Of a DNA stretch of 64,000 nt, positions 20,912-27,572 are shown in pieces. The position numbers were made by a program, and so were the translations under genes. Origin of the DNA: Massilibacteroides vaginae (GTDB taxonomy: Bacteria > Bacteroidota > Bacteroidia > Bacteroidales > Tannerellaceae); NCBI RefSeq assembly GCF_900178525.1, contig NZ_FXDJ01000009.1, positions 1,262,263 to 1,326,262 of the forward strand, read 5' to 3'. Every line of letters starts with the position of its first letter. Position 1 is the first letter of the stretch. Under the pieces are notes generated by a model, which was given only the letters and a program-made list of their open reading frames with translations, was not told the origin of the DNA and searched no databases.

Positions 20912-20914
20912 TAG

Positions 20915-21235
20915 TTATTCCTTTTTTGATGCTCGTGTTCGTTGTTTCAAACTTAAATCCTGTAATGCTTTTCCAATTGGGTCTTCTTTTGCTAATAAAA
21001 GAATATCGTCATCAAGTTGCAGGGCGTACAATATCCTTAAATAGATGCCGATAGATACTGTAGGCAGCCCTTTTTCGGCACGAATTACGGATAAATCGGA
21101 AACCGTAGCCCGTTCGGCTATTTGTGAAATACTCAGATTTCTTCTGAGCCTCGCCAGCCGGATTTGCTCACCTGTAATCTGCAGCTTTTGTCCCAGTTTA
21201 CGAGGCAGATTTGTTCCCATTGTGTTCTTTGCCAT
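20915..21235 (-). CDS. hipB: HipB-like XRE antitoxin/repressor
   Basis: The 106-residue protein has one helix-turn-helix of the XRE type (about 24-80; RNLSISQIAERATVSDLSVI) and a basic tail. Its place directly before hipA, with a 3-nt gap, makes it the antitoxin and autorepressor of the pair. A second possible start is Met-6 (21220). The palindromic promoter at 21245-21292 is the likely operator. Confidence 0.9.
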   Translation of the reverse strand: MAKNTMGTNLPRKLGQKLQITGEQIRLARLRRNLSISQIAERATVSDLSVIRAEKGLPTVSIGIYLRILYALQLDDDILLLAKEDPIGKALQDLSLKQRTRASKKE

Positions 21236-21244
21236 ATTTTTAAT

Positions 21245-21292
21245 CTATCATATAGGATACAAATATAGTATTTTATCTATATTATATGATAG
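21245..21292 (-). promoter_or_regulatory. hipBA promoter with flanking inverted operator
   Basis: Ten-bp perfect inverted arms CTATCATATA (21245-21254) and TATATGATAG (21283-21292) flank a -7 box, TATATTTG on the minus strand (21260-21267). The arms contain TATC...GATA elements reminiscent of the TATCC-N8-GGATA operators of E. coli HipB. A dimer on each arm would cover the start-proximal and -33 regions, so autorepression is likely. Confidence 0.6.
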
Positions 21293-21390
21293 GTTGTGGT
21301 TTTTTAGCGCGTTGCGTTGTTTGCGAACGCTTTGTTATTATAAAGAATATAATTTTTGTTATATACTATATAAATCCAGACACATTGGTA

Positions 21391-21540
21391 TATTTCTCTT
21401 TTTCTATAGCTGTAGTAAAGTTTTTCCACAACTGTAGAACAGTTTTTCCATATATATAGAAAAAGCGTTCTACAGATGTGGAAAAAGAAAAACATAGTAA
21501 TTTCTATAGAAAAACATAGTATTTCCGGCAGAAAAATATA
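21391..21540. repeat. AT-rich palindromic repeat block
   Basis: Positions 21421-21486 form a 66-bp palindrome in which 29 of 33 base pairs match; inner arms are CTGTAGAAC and GTTCTACAG. On the minus strand two 22-bp units share GGAAAAACT and CTACAG and are followed by CTATAGAAAAAG. These match the unit found twice at 60325-60368. Small further GAAAAACATAGTA repeats follow to 21540. I see no gene in 21236-21555 apart from this block and the hipBA operator. Confidence 0.7.
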
Positions 21541-21555
21541 GGAATTAATCGGGTT

Positions 21556-22545
21556 TTATTTGCGTATAGCTATCCGGTATCCCGTTCCGCGGATGGATTC
21601 GATTTCCAATTCGGGTATAATAGATAAGGTATTCCGTAGGCGGTTTATCGTTTGTGAAATTCGGTTTGAAGAATCCTCTAAATCTCCCCATAATTCATTT
21701 ACGATTTCCTCTTTGGTCAGAAAGAAATCCGTTTTGTTTAAGAAAAGAGAAACCAATTGAGCAAGCGTAGGAGGTAATTTAATTTCTTGATTTCTATATT
21801 GAATCCCGGTTTTTTCCATATTAAACCGTAGCATTTCCCTGATTCTGTCAGCATCAGTAAGCTTGGCTTCTGCCCGTTTTTTCTTAACTGCTTTATACAA
21901 AAACATAATGTATAGGCAAATCAAAACCAGCCATATAAAAAGAGGGATAAACAAACGGGCGCCTGCTTTCCCAACTACGGTAGTAAAAGGCACTTTCACA
22001 TAAGCCTGAACAGCAATTTCATTGAAAATCCCTGTTTTATATTCTTTTAGAGGATAGGCTGATGCAAAGAAAGTGGTGTCGTTTCCACTGTATTGCGTCT
22101 TATTATTTTCTACCTCGGTATAACGAATACCGGTAGATAGGAATAAACCTCTGTTCTGAAGAGTTTGTTGGAAACAGCTCTTTAGGGTGTCGGGATTGAT
22201 AGGGTGTTTACCCACTAAAAGAGTTTCCCTAATAATTTTCAACTTCTCCTCTTCCGGCAAAGCACGAATTGAATCAATATTATCCTGAACCCGTTCTCCT
22301 TTTTCTGTTGTAAATACTATTTTTTCTTTAGGCCAATTGTTGTCTATTTGATGAGAATAATAAGAAAAATCTAGATAGCTTAATCGTTGATTATGGTCTT
22401 GTAATATCGCTTGTTTAAATAAGAAATCAGAATGGGATACAATACTTTTTTTACTTGTTGAAAATTTATCACTCACAAGAATACTTGTAAGTATTGTGAA
22501 TAGAAGAATGAAAATAGTTGAAATATATATCCGGATATTTTTCAT
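21556..22545 (-). CDS. membrane-anchored winged-helix (OmpR/PhoB-type) transcriptional regulator
   Basis: The 329-residue protein has an N-terminal membrane segment (about 5-24), an extracytoplasmic domain (about 25-190), a second membrane segment (about 195-218) and a cytoplasmic winged-helix domain (about 235-329). The DNA-binding part shows LTKEEIVNELWGD, NRISQTINRLRNTL and a wing ending IRGTGYRIA. There is no receiver domain, so signal and DNA binding are in one chain, as in ToxR/CadC but with reversed order. It is divergent from the NVEALA peptide operon, with 11-bp direct repeats in the shared region, the type of site PhoB-like domains bind. I chose MKNIRIYI as start over a start 7 codons upstream. 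Confidence 0.85.
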   Translation of the reverse strand: MKNIRIYISTIFILLFTILTSILVSDKFSTSKKSIVSHSDFLFKQAILQDHNQRLSYLDFSYYSHQIDNNWPKEKIVFTTEKGERVQDNIDSIRALPEEEKLKIIRETLLVGKHPINPDTLKSCFQQTLQNRGLFLSTGIRYTEVENNKTQYSGNDTTFFASAYPLKEYKTGIFNEIAVQAYVKVPFTTVVGKAGARLFIPLFIWLVLICLYIMFLYKAVKKKRAEAKLTDADRIREMLRFNMEKTGIQYRNQEIKLPPTLAQLVSLFLNKTDFFLTKEEIVNELWGDLEDSSNRISQTINRLRNTLSIIPELEIESIRGTGYRIAIRK

Positions 22546-22572
22546 TTTAAAGCAGCAATAGTACAATAATTA

Positions 22573-22580
22573 CAAATATA
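22573..22580 (-). promoter_or_regulatory. -7 box of the membrane regulator gene
   Basis: The minus strand reads TATATTTG, 28 nt upstream of the chosen start. It overlaps the first unit of the direct-repeat array, so binding there would be expected to repress the regulator's own gene. Confidence 0.55.
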
Positions 22581-22616
22581 AGGTAAATATAAGGAAGATA
22601 TAAGTAAAATATAAGG
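22574..22616 (+). promoter_or_regulatory. array of four 11-bp-phased direct repeats
   Basis: AAATATAAGG occurs at 22574, 22585 and 22607, with a variant AGATATAAGT at 22596; all starts are exactly 11 bp apart. One helical turn per unit is the layout recognised by PhoB-type winged helices. The array ends about 32 bp upstream of the -7 box of the peptide operon, which lacks a clear -33 TTG. That arrangement fits activation of the peptide operon. Confidence 0.7.
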
Positions 22617-22647
22617 AACTTTTTTCCCTGAATACTAACCCAACTCT

Positions 22648-22655
22648 TATTTTTG
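22648..22655 (+). promoter_or_regulatory. -7 box of the first NVEALA operon
   Basis: TATTTTTG fits TAnnTTTG and lies 51 nt upstream of the ATG. No -33 TTG is visible at 19-21 bp; the repeat array lies just upstream instead. Confidence 0.55.
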
Positions 22656-22705
22656 TGATTATAGAAGAAACGTGGAATATATAAACCTTACTAACTTTAA
22701 TTATT

Positions 22706-22951
22706 ATGAATACTAAAATCAAGACAGGTATTGTTGGAATTGTATGTCTTATTGGGGGAACACTTCTAGTACATACAGCAAGAAATAGTTCAGAAATAAA
22801 TCCCAATGTTTATTTACAGTTAGATAATATAAATGCATTAGCTTCTAATGAAGGAGGTAAAAATTATTGTTCTGGTTCTGGTTCCATAGATTGTAACGGA
22901 CAGAAAGTAGAGCAAAAAATATCAACATTTGGTCTCCCCATATATAAATAA
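22706..22951 (+). CDS. NVEALA-like small secreted peptide 1
   Basis: The 81-residue peptide has a Sec-type hydrophobic N-terminus (about 7-23). The region LDNINALASNEGG corresponds to the NVEALA motif region of the family. The tail after Gly-Gly has two Cys residues (KNYCSGSGSIDCNG). It is more diverged from the other two peptides in this island than they are from each other. Function is not known for the family. It is 3 nt from the thioredoxin/DUF1573 lipoprotein gene, so the two are coexpressed. Confidence 0.75.
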   Translation: MNTKIKTGIVGIVCLIGGTLLVHTARNSSEINPNVYLQLDNINALASNEGGKNYCSGSGSIDCNGQKVEQKISTFGLPIYK

Positions 22952-22954
22952 CAA

Positions 22955-23818
22955 ATGCAGACAAAATTTCGTCTATTATCTATACTATGCTTAACTATTT
23001 TGTTTGGTTGTAAGGAAACAGACAAAGAGCGTTTGACACGGTTAGTCACAGAATGGCAGGGGAAAGAGATCATTTTTCCTGAAAACCCTGTTTTCACCGT
23101 CTTCTTGACAGATACGGTTGAATACAATATTCCGTCTGCTGGTCATAAAGTGTTGGTCTATGTAGATTCATTAGGTTGTACAAGTTGTAAGCTTCAATTG
23201 GATAGGTGGAAGCAGTTTATCAGTTATACTGATTCGGTTACAAACCGAACAGTTTCGTTTCTGTTTTTCATTCATGCCAAAGATTACAAGGAAATCCGTT
23301 ATCTGCTAAAACGGGACGGTTTTAATTATCCGGTATGTCTGGATATAGATGATAGCCTGAATAAATTAAACCAATTCCCTTCGGAAATGACGTTTCAAAC
23401 ATTTCTGTTAAATGAGAAAAATGAAGTGGAAGTGATCGGGAATCCAATTCATAATTTGGCGGTAAAAGAATTGTATCTGAAACAGATTACCGGAGAGACC
23501 GAAGAAAAGGCAATTCAAACAACGGCAGAAGCAACCCCGATGGAGATTAATTTTGGAACTTTTGAGAAATCGGAAACAAAAGAAGCCGTTTTTACCGTAA
23601 AAAATACGGGAACGCAACCTTTGGTAATTATTGATGTGGCTACAACTTGCGGCTGCGCTTCACCTACCTTTGAGAAACATCCGGCTAATCCGGGAGAAGA
23701 ATTAAAGGTAACAGTTAAAATGCAACCCAAAGACGATGGATTCTTTAATGAGACAATTACCGTAAAATGTAATACAGATAAACAAATCAAGCTAATAATC
23801 AGGGGACAGGTTATCTAA
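22955..23818 (+). CDS. lipoprotein with thioredoxin-like and DUF1573 domains
   Basis: The 287 residues start with a lipoprotein signal (lipobox near LFGC, Cys-19). A thioredoxin-like part (about 45-170) carries GCTSCKLQLDRW, a CxxC motif. The C-terminal part (about 195-287) is a DUF1573 Ig-like domain (FGTFEKSETKEAVFTVKNTG and TTCGCASPTF). It is probably periplasmic or surface-exposed and could act on disulfides of the Cys-containing peptides encoded next to it; that link is inference. It is cotranscribed with peptide 1. A 266-bp duplicated leader starts at its stop codon. Confidence 0.85.
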   Translation: MQTKFRLLSILCLTILFGCKETDKERLTRLVTEWQGKEIIFPENPVFTVFLTDTVEYNIPSAGHKVLVYVDSLGCTSCKLQLDRWKQFISYTDSVTNRTVSFLFFIHAKDYKEIRYLLKRDGFNYPVCLDIDDSLNKLNQFPSEMTFQTFLLNEKNEVEVIGNPIHNLAVKELYLKQITGETEEKAIQTTAEATPMEINFGTFEKSETKEAVFTVKNTGTQPLVIIDVATTCGCASPTFEKHPANPGEELKVTVKMQPKDDGFFNETITVKCNTDKQIKLIIRGQVI

Positions 23819-24083
23819 AAGGAAGGGGAGATTGCCGATACTGTTTTGCATAGAAAAGCAATAACTCCCCTTGCCGTCCCCTCCTAAACAGAAAGGAGGC
23901 GATCAAACACCAAATGTAAAAATTAAAATCGGAAGCTAATAGCTTTAGGCTGTTGAAAGGATAGAGACAGCAAGAAATTAAATTAATAAAATCAAAAGAA
24001 ATAAATCATGAAAAAGAAACTATTATCAATTGTAGCTGTTGCGGCAGTAGCTGTTGCAGCAGCTTGGGGTTTTAATCAATCAA
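23818..24083 (+). repeat. duplicated leader, copy 1 (non-coding leader plus peptide 2 signal region)
   Basis: This 266-bp block recurs at 25753-26018 with only two mismatches and no gaps. The first 190 bp are untranslated and fold into three hairpins. The largest pairs AAGGGGAG-ATTGC (23823-23835) with GCAAT-AA-CTCCCCTT (23858-23872). The second pairs CCTCCT with AGGAGG (23880-23899). The third pairs AAGCT with AGCTT (23933-23945). The only untranslated difference (C23867 to T) keeps the stem as a G-U pair. A regulatory or stabilising RNA leader is likely; no known riboswitch was recognised. Confidence 0.8.
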
Positions 24084-24247
24084 GTAATGACGTGGCTTTA
24101 GCTAATGTTGCCTTGAGTAATGTCGAGGCGTTGGCTAGTGGAGAGTCTGGAGGAAAAGGGACTTTGTATGGTAATTCTTCAGGTACAAGTTTCTGCTGTT
24201 GTCCAGGGAGTAATAGTTGTAGTGCATCCGCATGTTCGGGCTGTTAA
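24008..24247 (+). CDS. NVEALA family small secreted peptide 2 (Cys-rich tail)
   Basis: The 79-residue peptide begins MKKKLLSIVAVAAVAVAAAW, a Sec-type signal. The family motif is LSNVEALASGESGG. The tail after Gly-Gly is short and Cys-rich: six Cys fall within 18 residues (CCC, then C, C and C at the end). The first 26 residues are identical to peptide 3 while the tail is unrelated. The NVEALA family is known only as short secreted proteins of Bacteroidales. A hairpin follows 31 nt after the stop. Confidence 0.88.
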   Translation: MKKKLLSIVAVAAVAVAAAWGFNQSSNDVALANVALSNVEALASGESGGKGTLYGNSSGTSFCCCPGSNSCSASACSGC

Positions 24248-24277
24248 TTCTCTTAAATTTAGAGTGATAAAAATTAA

Positions 24278-24307
24278 ATTCAGGGAGTCTATCGTGACTC
24301 TCTGAAT
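24278..24307 (+). terminator. hairpin after NVEALA peptide 2
   Basis: Twelve-nt arms at 24278-24289 and 24296-24307 pair with one G-U wobble around a 6-nt loop TATCGT. No U-tract follows, so it may end or protect a short peptide mRNA. The remaining gap to 24506 shows nothing else clear. Confidence 0.6.
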
Positions 24308-24506
24308 AGGTGAAATAAATTCATTGCTGTTCATTAAAGTCGCAAAGAGCAATGTGACCTAAATGCTCCAAGTTTAATTTAATTTGTGATTGTGTCCCAA
24401 TTTTAATGGGAGATTAATGAAATAGGCTGGAGTTTTTATCCGGCAAGGATAATAATTTACTGTTTGTTAATTCTTCTGTATTCTCATTATCTGAAATGTA
24501 ATTTAT

Positions 24507-25658
24507 ATGAAAAGACAAGATGTTTTATTTATTGTAATAGCTTCTTTGTTCATTGGATGTCAAGAGCAAAGAAAGCAAAGTGGTATTGAAACCATTGAAG
24601 TTCACTTGAATAAGAATGAGATAAGAACCTCCGCTATTTTTTCTGATGTTGAGTTAATTCAATTAGAAACAAATGACAACTCCTTATTAAGTAATATTTC
24701 TAAGTCTTATCTCGGCGATGACCACCTCTTTATAAAAAGTTCTCATGAATTGTTCCTCTTTAACAAGACCGGAGAATTTGTACTTAAAATTAGTGATATG
24801 GGTAATGGTCCCAATGAATACACTCGTCTTTCAGATTTTGATGTAGATGAAACCATGAAAGAAATACATATTCTGGATAAAGCTCAAAAAAAGGTGCTTG
24901 TCTATAATTACCGAGGAGAATGTCTTAGATCTTTCCCGTTTGATTTTTGGGCAATTAAACTAATAATGGGCGAAAATGAAAAGACCTATTTATACAGTGG
25001 GAATGAAGATAGTCCATCAAACAAATATAAAATAAATGTAGCTACAGCATCATCTTTTGGTGATAGACTATTTCAAATAGATAGCCGAAAGAAAGGATAT
25101 TTACACGTTAATAGTGCTCAAAACTTTTATTGGAGAAATGGCGCAATCTATTTTTATGAAGCATTTAATGATACGATTTATAGCCTGACTGAAGGAGTTC
25201 CTCAATATTATATAAACTATGACCAAGCGATTTCTAGTTCTTTTTTTGACAGAGACTTTCAAAATATAATGTCTTTCTTTCAGGAGTTTAACAAAGAAGG
25301 CTTTGTTAACTCAACCCATAATGCTTTTGAGAGCGACAACAATCTTTTCTTCTCTTGTTTTCATGGAGGAACTAAATATTTCAATGTTTATGATAAAAAT
25401 AGCAAGACTTGTTTTTCTTATAATAATATCATTGAAGACCAGTTGTTCCGTGATTACGAAATACCTTTTGTTGATGACGATTTTGAATTTTGGATAAACA
25501 GAGAAAACGAAATAACGTATTATATTCCCGCACAGCGAATAAAGGAAAATTTAGATAACTTACAAGATCAAAAGTTACGTGAAACGATTTCTTCTATAAA
25601 TGACGATGATAATCCTGTAATAATATATTGTAAAATAAAATCAATGAATGGAGTGTAG
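24507..25658 (+). CDS. 6-bladed beta-propeller-type lipoprotein
   Basis: The 383-residue protein has a lipobox at SLFIGC (Cys-18). The body alternates strands and turns without catalytic residues; ELFLFNKTGEFVLKISDMGNGPNEY (given here as a region, about residues 80-105) has the GxGPxEY signature of Bacteroidota 6-bladed beta-propeller lipoproteins. Such proteins recur next to NVEALA genes, role unknown; binding or recognition is plausible. A truncated copy of its 5' end lies at 35336-35467. Confidence 0.82.
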   Translation: MKRQDVLFIVIASLFIGCQEQRKQSGIETIEVHLNKNEIRTSAIFSDVELIQLETNDNSLLSNISKSYLGDDHLFIKSSHELFLFNKTGEFVLKISDMGNGPNEYTRLSDFDVDETMKEIHILDKAQKKVLVYNYRGECLRSFPFDFWAIKLIMGENEKTYLYSGNEDSPSNKYKINVATASSFGDRLFQIDSRKKGYLHVNSAQNFYWRNGAIYFYEAFNDTIYSLTEGVPQYYINYDQAISSSFFDRDFQNIMSFFQEFNKEGFVNSTHNAFESDNNLFFSCFHGGTKYFNVYDKNSKTCFSYNNIIEDQLFRDYEIPFVDDDFEFWINRENEITYYIPAQRIKENLDNLQDQKLRETISSINDDDNPVIIYCKIKSMNGV

Positions 25659-25693
25659 GAATATATGAGTCGCATTTTAGAAGTGTTAACTTT

Positions 25694-25732
25694 ATATCAT
25701 TTATTTATCTTACTCAGATAAATAAATGATAT
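25694..25732 (+). terminator. hairpin terminator after the propeller gene
   Basis: Perfect 16-bp arms at 25694-25709 and 25717-25732 enclose a 7-nt loop TTACTCA. It lies 36 nt after the stop and 20 nt before the second leader copy, so it separates two transcription units. Confidence 0.7.
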
Positions 25733-25752
25733 GTATGAAAATTTTGATACAT

Positions 25753-26018
25753 AAAGGAAGGGGAGATTGCCGATACTGTTTTGCATAGAAAAGCAATAAC
25801 TTCCCTTGCCGTCCCCTCCTAAACAGAAAGGAGGCGATCAAACACCAAATGTAAAAATTAAAATCGGAAGCTAATAGCTTTAGGCTGTTGAAAGGATAGA
25901 GACAGCAAGAAATTAAATTAATAAAATCAAAAGAAATAAATCATGAAAAAGAAACTATTATCAATTGTAGCTGTTGCGGCAGTAGCTGTTGCAGCGGCTT
26001 GGGGTTTTAATCAATCAA
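25753..26018 (+). repeat. duplicated leader, copy 2
   Basis: Copy of 23818-24083. It has the same three hairpins; position 25802 is T where copy 1 has C, a G-C to G-U change in the first stem. The copies diverge within the peptide codons after 26018, so the mature parts differ while leader and signal region are kept. Confidence 0.8.
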
Positions 26019-26161
26019 ATAATGAAGTCGCTTTAACAGACGTGACTTTGAGTAATGTTGAGGCGTTGGCTGGAGGCGAATCTGGAGGTACATGTTATTA
26101 TAACTATGGGGCTGCAGATTGTAACGATGTTGAAGGAGATTTATACTGTGCTTGTATTTAA
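25943..26161 (+). CDS. NVEALA family small secreted peptide 3
   Basis: The 72-residue peptide shares the first 26 residues with peptide 2 and has the motif LSNVEALAGGESGG. The tail differs completely: TCYYNYGAADCNDVEGDLYC followed by ACI, with four Cys. The Sec-type signal predicts export. Leader and signal are duplicated, the tail diversified. A perfect hairpin follows 10 nt after the stop. Confidence 0.88.
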   Translation: MKKKLLSIVAVAAVAVAAAWGFNQSNNEVALTDVTLSNVEALAGGESGGTCYYNYGAADCNDVEGDLYCACI

Positions 26162-26171
26162 ATATTAAATC

Positions 26172-26214
26172 AAGGATTGATTGTTTTGGTGTTTACCATT
26201 AACAATCAATCCTT
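26172..26214 (+). terminator. perfect hairpin after NVEALA peptide 3
   Basis: Fourteen-bp perfect arms AAGGATTGATTGTT and AACAATCAATCCTT enclose a loop that itself pairs GGT with ACC. It sits between peptide 3 and the DUF4221-type lipoprotein gene (start 26227). It could attenuate readthrough so that peptide exceeds lipoprotein. Confidence 0.7.
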
Positions 26215-26226
26215 AAAACGACAATT

Positions 26227-27369
26227 ATGAAGTGTTTTTATTTTTTTAGTCTATATGTTATTTTCTTGTGCGGCTGTACAGGGAAAAATAATCGAACTGC
26301 GCTAACTCTCAATGCAACAGGAGAGACTATTTCTTTCTCTATTGATGAAAATGTAAAAACAAAAATTCTTTGTTCACAATTGTATACTGACAAAGAAACG
26401 GGTAGAGAATATTTTACCTTCCAGAATCAGTCAAGAAACGAAATTTTGTTTTATGGAATTGATTCGCAAGAGTTAGAATTTAATATAAGACCAGAGATTA
26501 ATGGAGCAAGTGGCATCGGGTTTCTACGTGGCTATATAATCAAAAATCTAGATAGTATATTTGTTGGAACACAAGGGCAGACAAAAATAATACTGATTAA
26601 TAAAGAAGGAGAGTTGAAAGATAAATTTTCCTATGATGTTGCAGAGGATGGTAAAGCGTTATTGTATAGTTCGTTATTGAGTTTCAGAGATAGACCCGTC
26701 ACTTTTATAGCAGACAAAATGTATCCTATCACGACTTGTGACCGCCGGGCAGAAAAGAACCCCGTATCTTTTGCTATAGATATGAAAGATAAATCCGTTC
26801 GGGCTTTGTATGGGTTTCAATATCCTTCTTTTCCAAAAACAAATAATAAAGCAAAAAAGTCCGGAAAAGAATCTGATTTTAGTCGTTGTTTTGATGGACA
26901 GAGATTTGTATATTCATTCTATTTTAGTGAAGATATTTATACCTGTGATATTGACCATGTAGAAGTAAAAAGAATTGCAGCGAAAAGTAAATATATTGAT
27001 GAAATAGGATTTACTGATGATTATGGGAATCTCACGCCTAAGGATATTGCGGAAAATCCTAATTATGGAAATCTTATTTTCGATCCATATAGAGACGTCT
27101 ATTATCGCATTGCTTATCCTAAAGTAGTAATTGAACAAGGAGTTAATAGTTTGGAACTTCTGGAATATGGGGGGAAACGCTTTTCTATTATAATTTTAGA
27201 TAAGGGTTTCAACATTATAGGAGAAACTCTATTCCCTGATTATACTTATAATTCCAGAATCATGTTTGTTCGTAAAGATGGGTTATATATTTCTTCAAGC
27301 CATTTTATGAATTCAAACTACAGTGACGACATTCTTTGTTTTCAACGATTTGATTTAGTTGAGAATTAA
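26227..27369 (+). CDS. DUF4221-type lipoprotein
   Basis: The 380-residue protein has a lipobox at FLCGC (Cys-17). The rest is beta-rich, probably propeller-like, with DDILCFQRFDLV at the C-terminus. The layout resembles DUF4221 lipoproteins of Bacteroidales, which often sit near NVEALA genes; function unknown. It follows peptide 3 after the hairpin and may depend on readthrough from the second leader. About 200 bp of AT-rich sequence without a recognisable feature separates it from the next gene. Confidence 0.75.
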   Translation: MKCFYFFSLYVIFLCGCTGKNNRTALTLNATGETISFSIDENVKTKILCSQLYTDKETGREYFTFQNQSRNEILFYGIDSQELEFNIRPEINGASGIGFLRGYIIKNLDSIFVGTQGQTKIILINKEGELKDKFSYDVAEDGKALLYSSLLSFRDRPVTFIADKMYPITTCDRRAEKNPVSFAIDMKDKSVRALYGFQYPSFPKTNNKAKKSGKESDFSRCFDGQRFVYSFYFSEDIYTCDIDHVEVKRIAAKSKYIDEIGFTDDYGNLTPKDIAENPNYGNLIFDPYRDVYYRIAYPKVVIEQGVNSLELLEYGGKRFSIIILDKGFNIIGETLFPDYTYNSRIMFVRKDGLYISSSHFMNSNYSDDILCFQRFDLVEN

Positions 27370-27572
27370 TAAATAAAATTATTAAAAGCAGTTGTCCAGA
27401 AGGAAAAATATACTAATCTGAGACTTATAGATAATGATGATAGAATATCTGATTACCACCATAAATTTTAGATTTCTGGTTTGGAGAAATCAACTGTAAG
27501 GCAAGAGTATTATGTAAAAACACATATTAATATATTTACAAAAAAGCATAGCGGGAAAATTCTATATTGTCT

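Noticed and set aside
22706-26161. Classic double-glycine bacteriocin with C39 peptidase/ABC exporter
   Set aside because: No C39 peptidase or ABC exporter is present and the N-termini look like Sec signals; only the leader/core pattern is kept as a finding.
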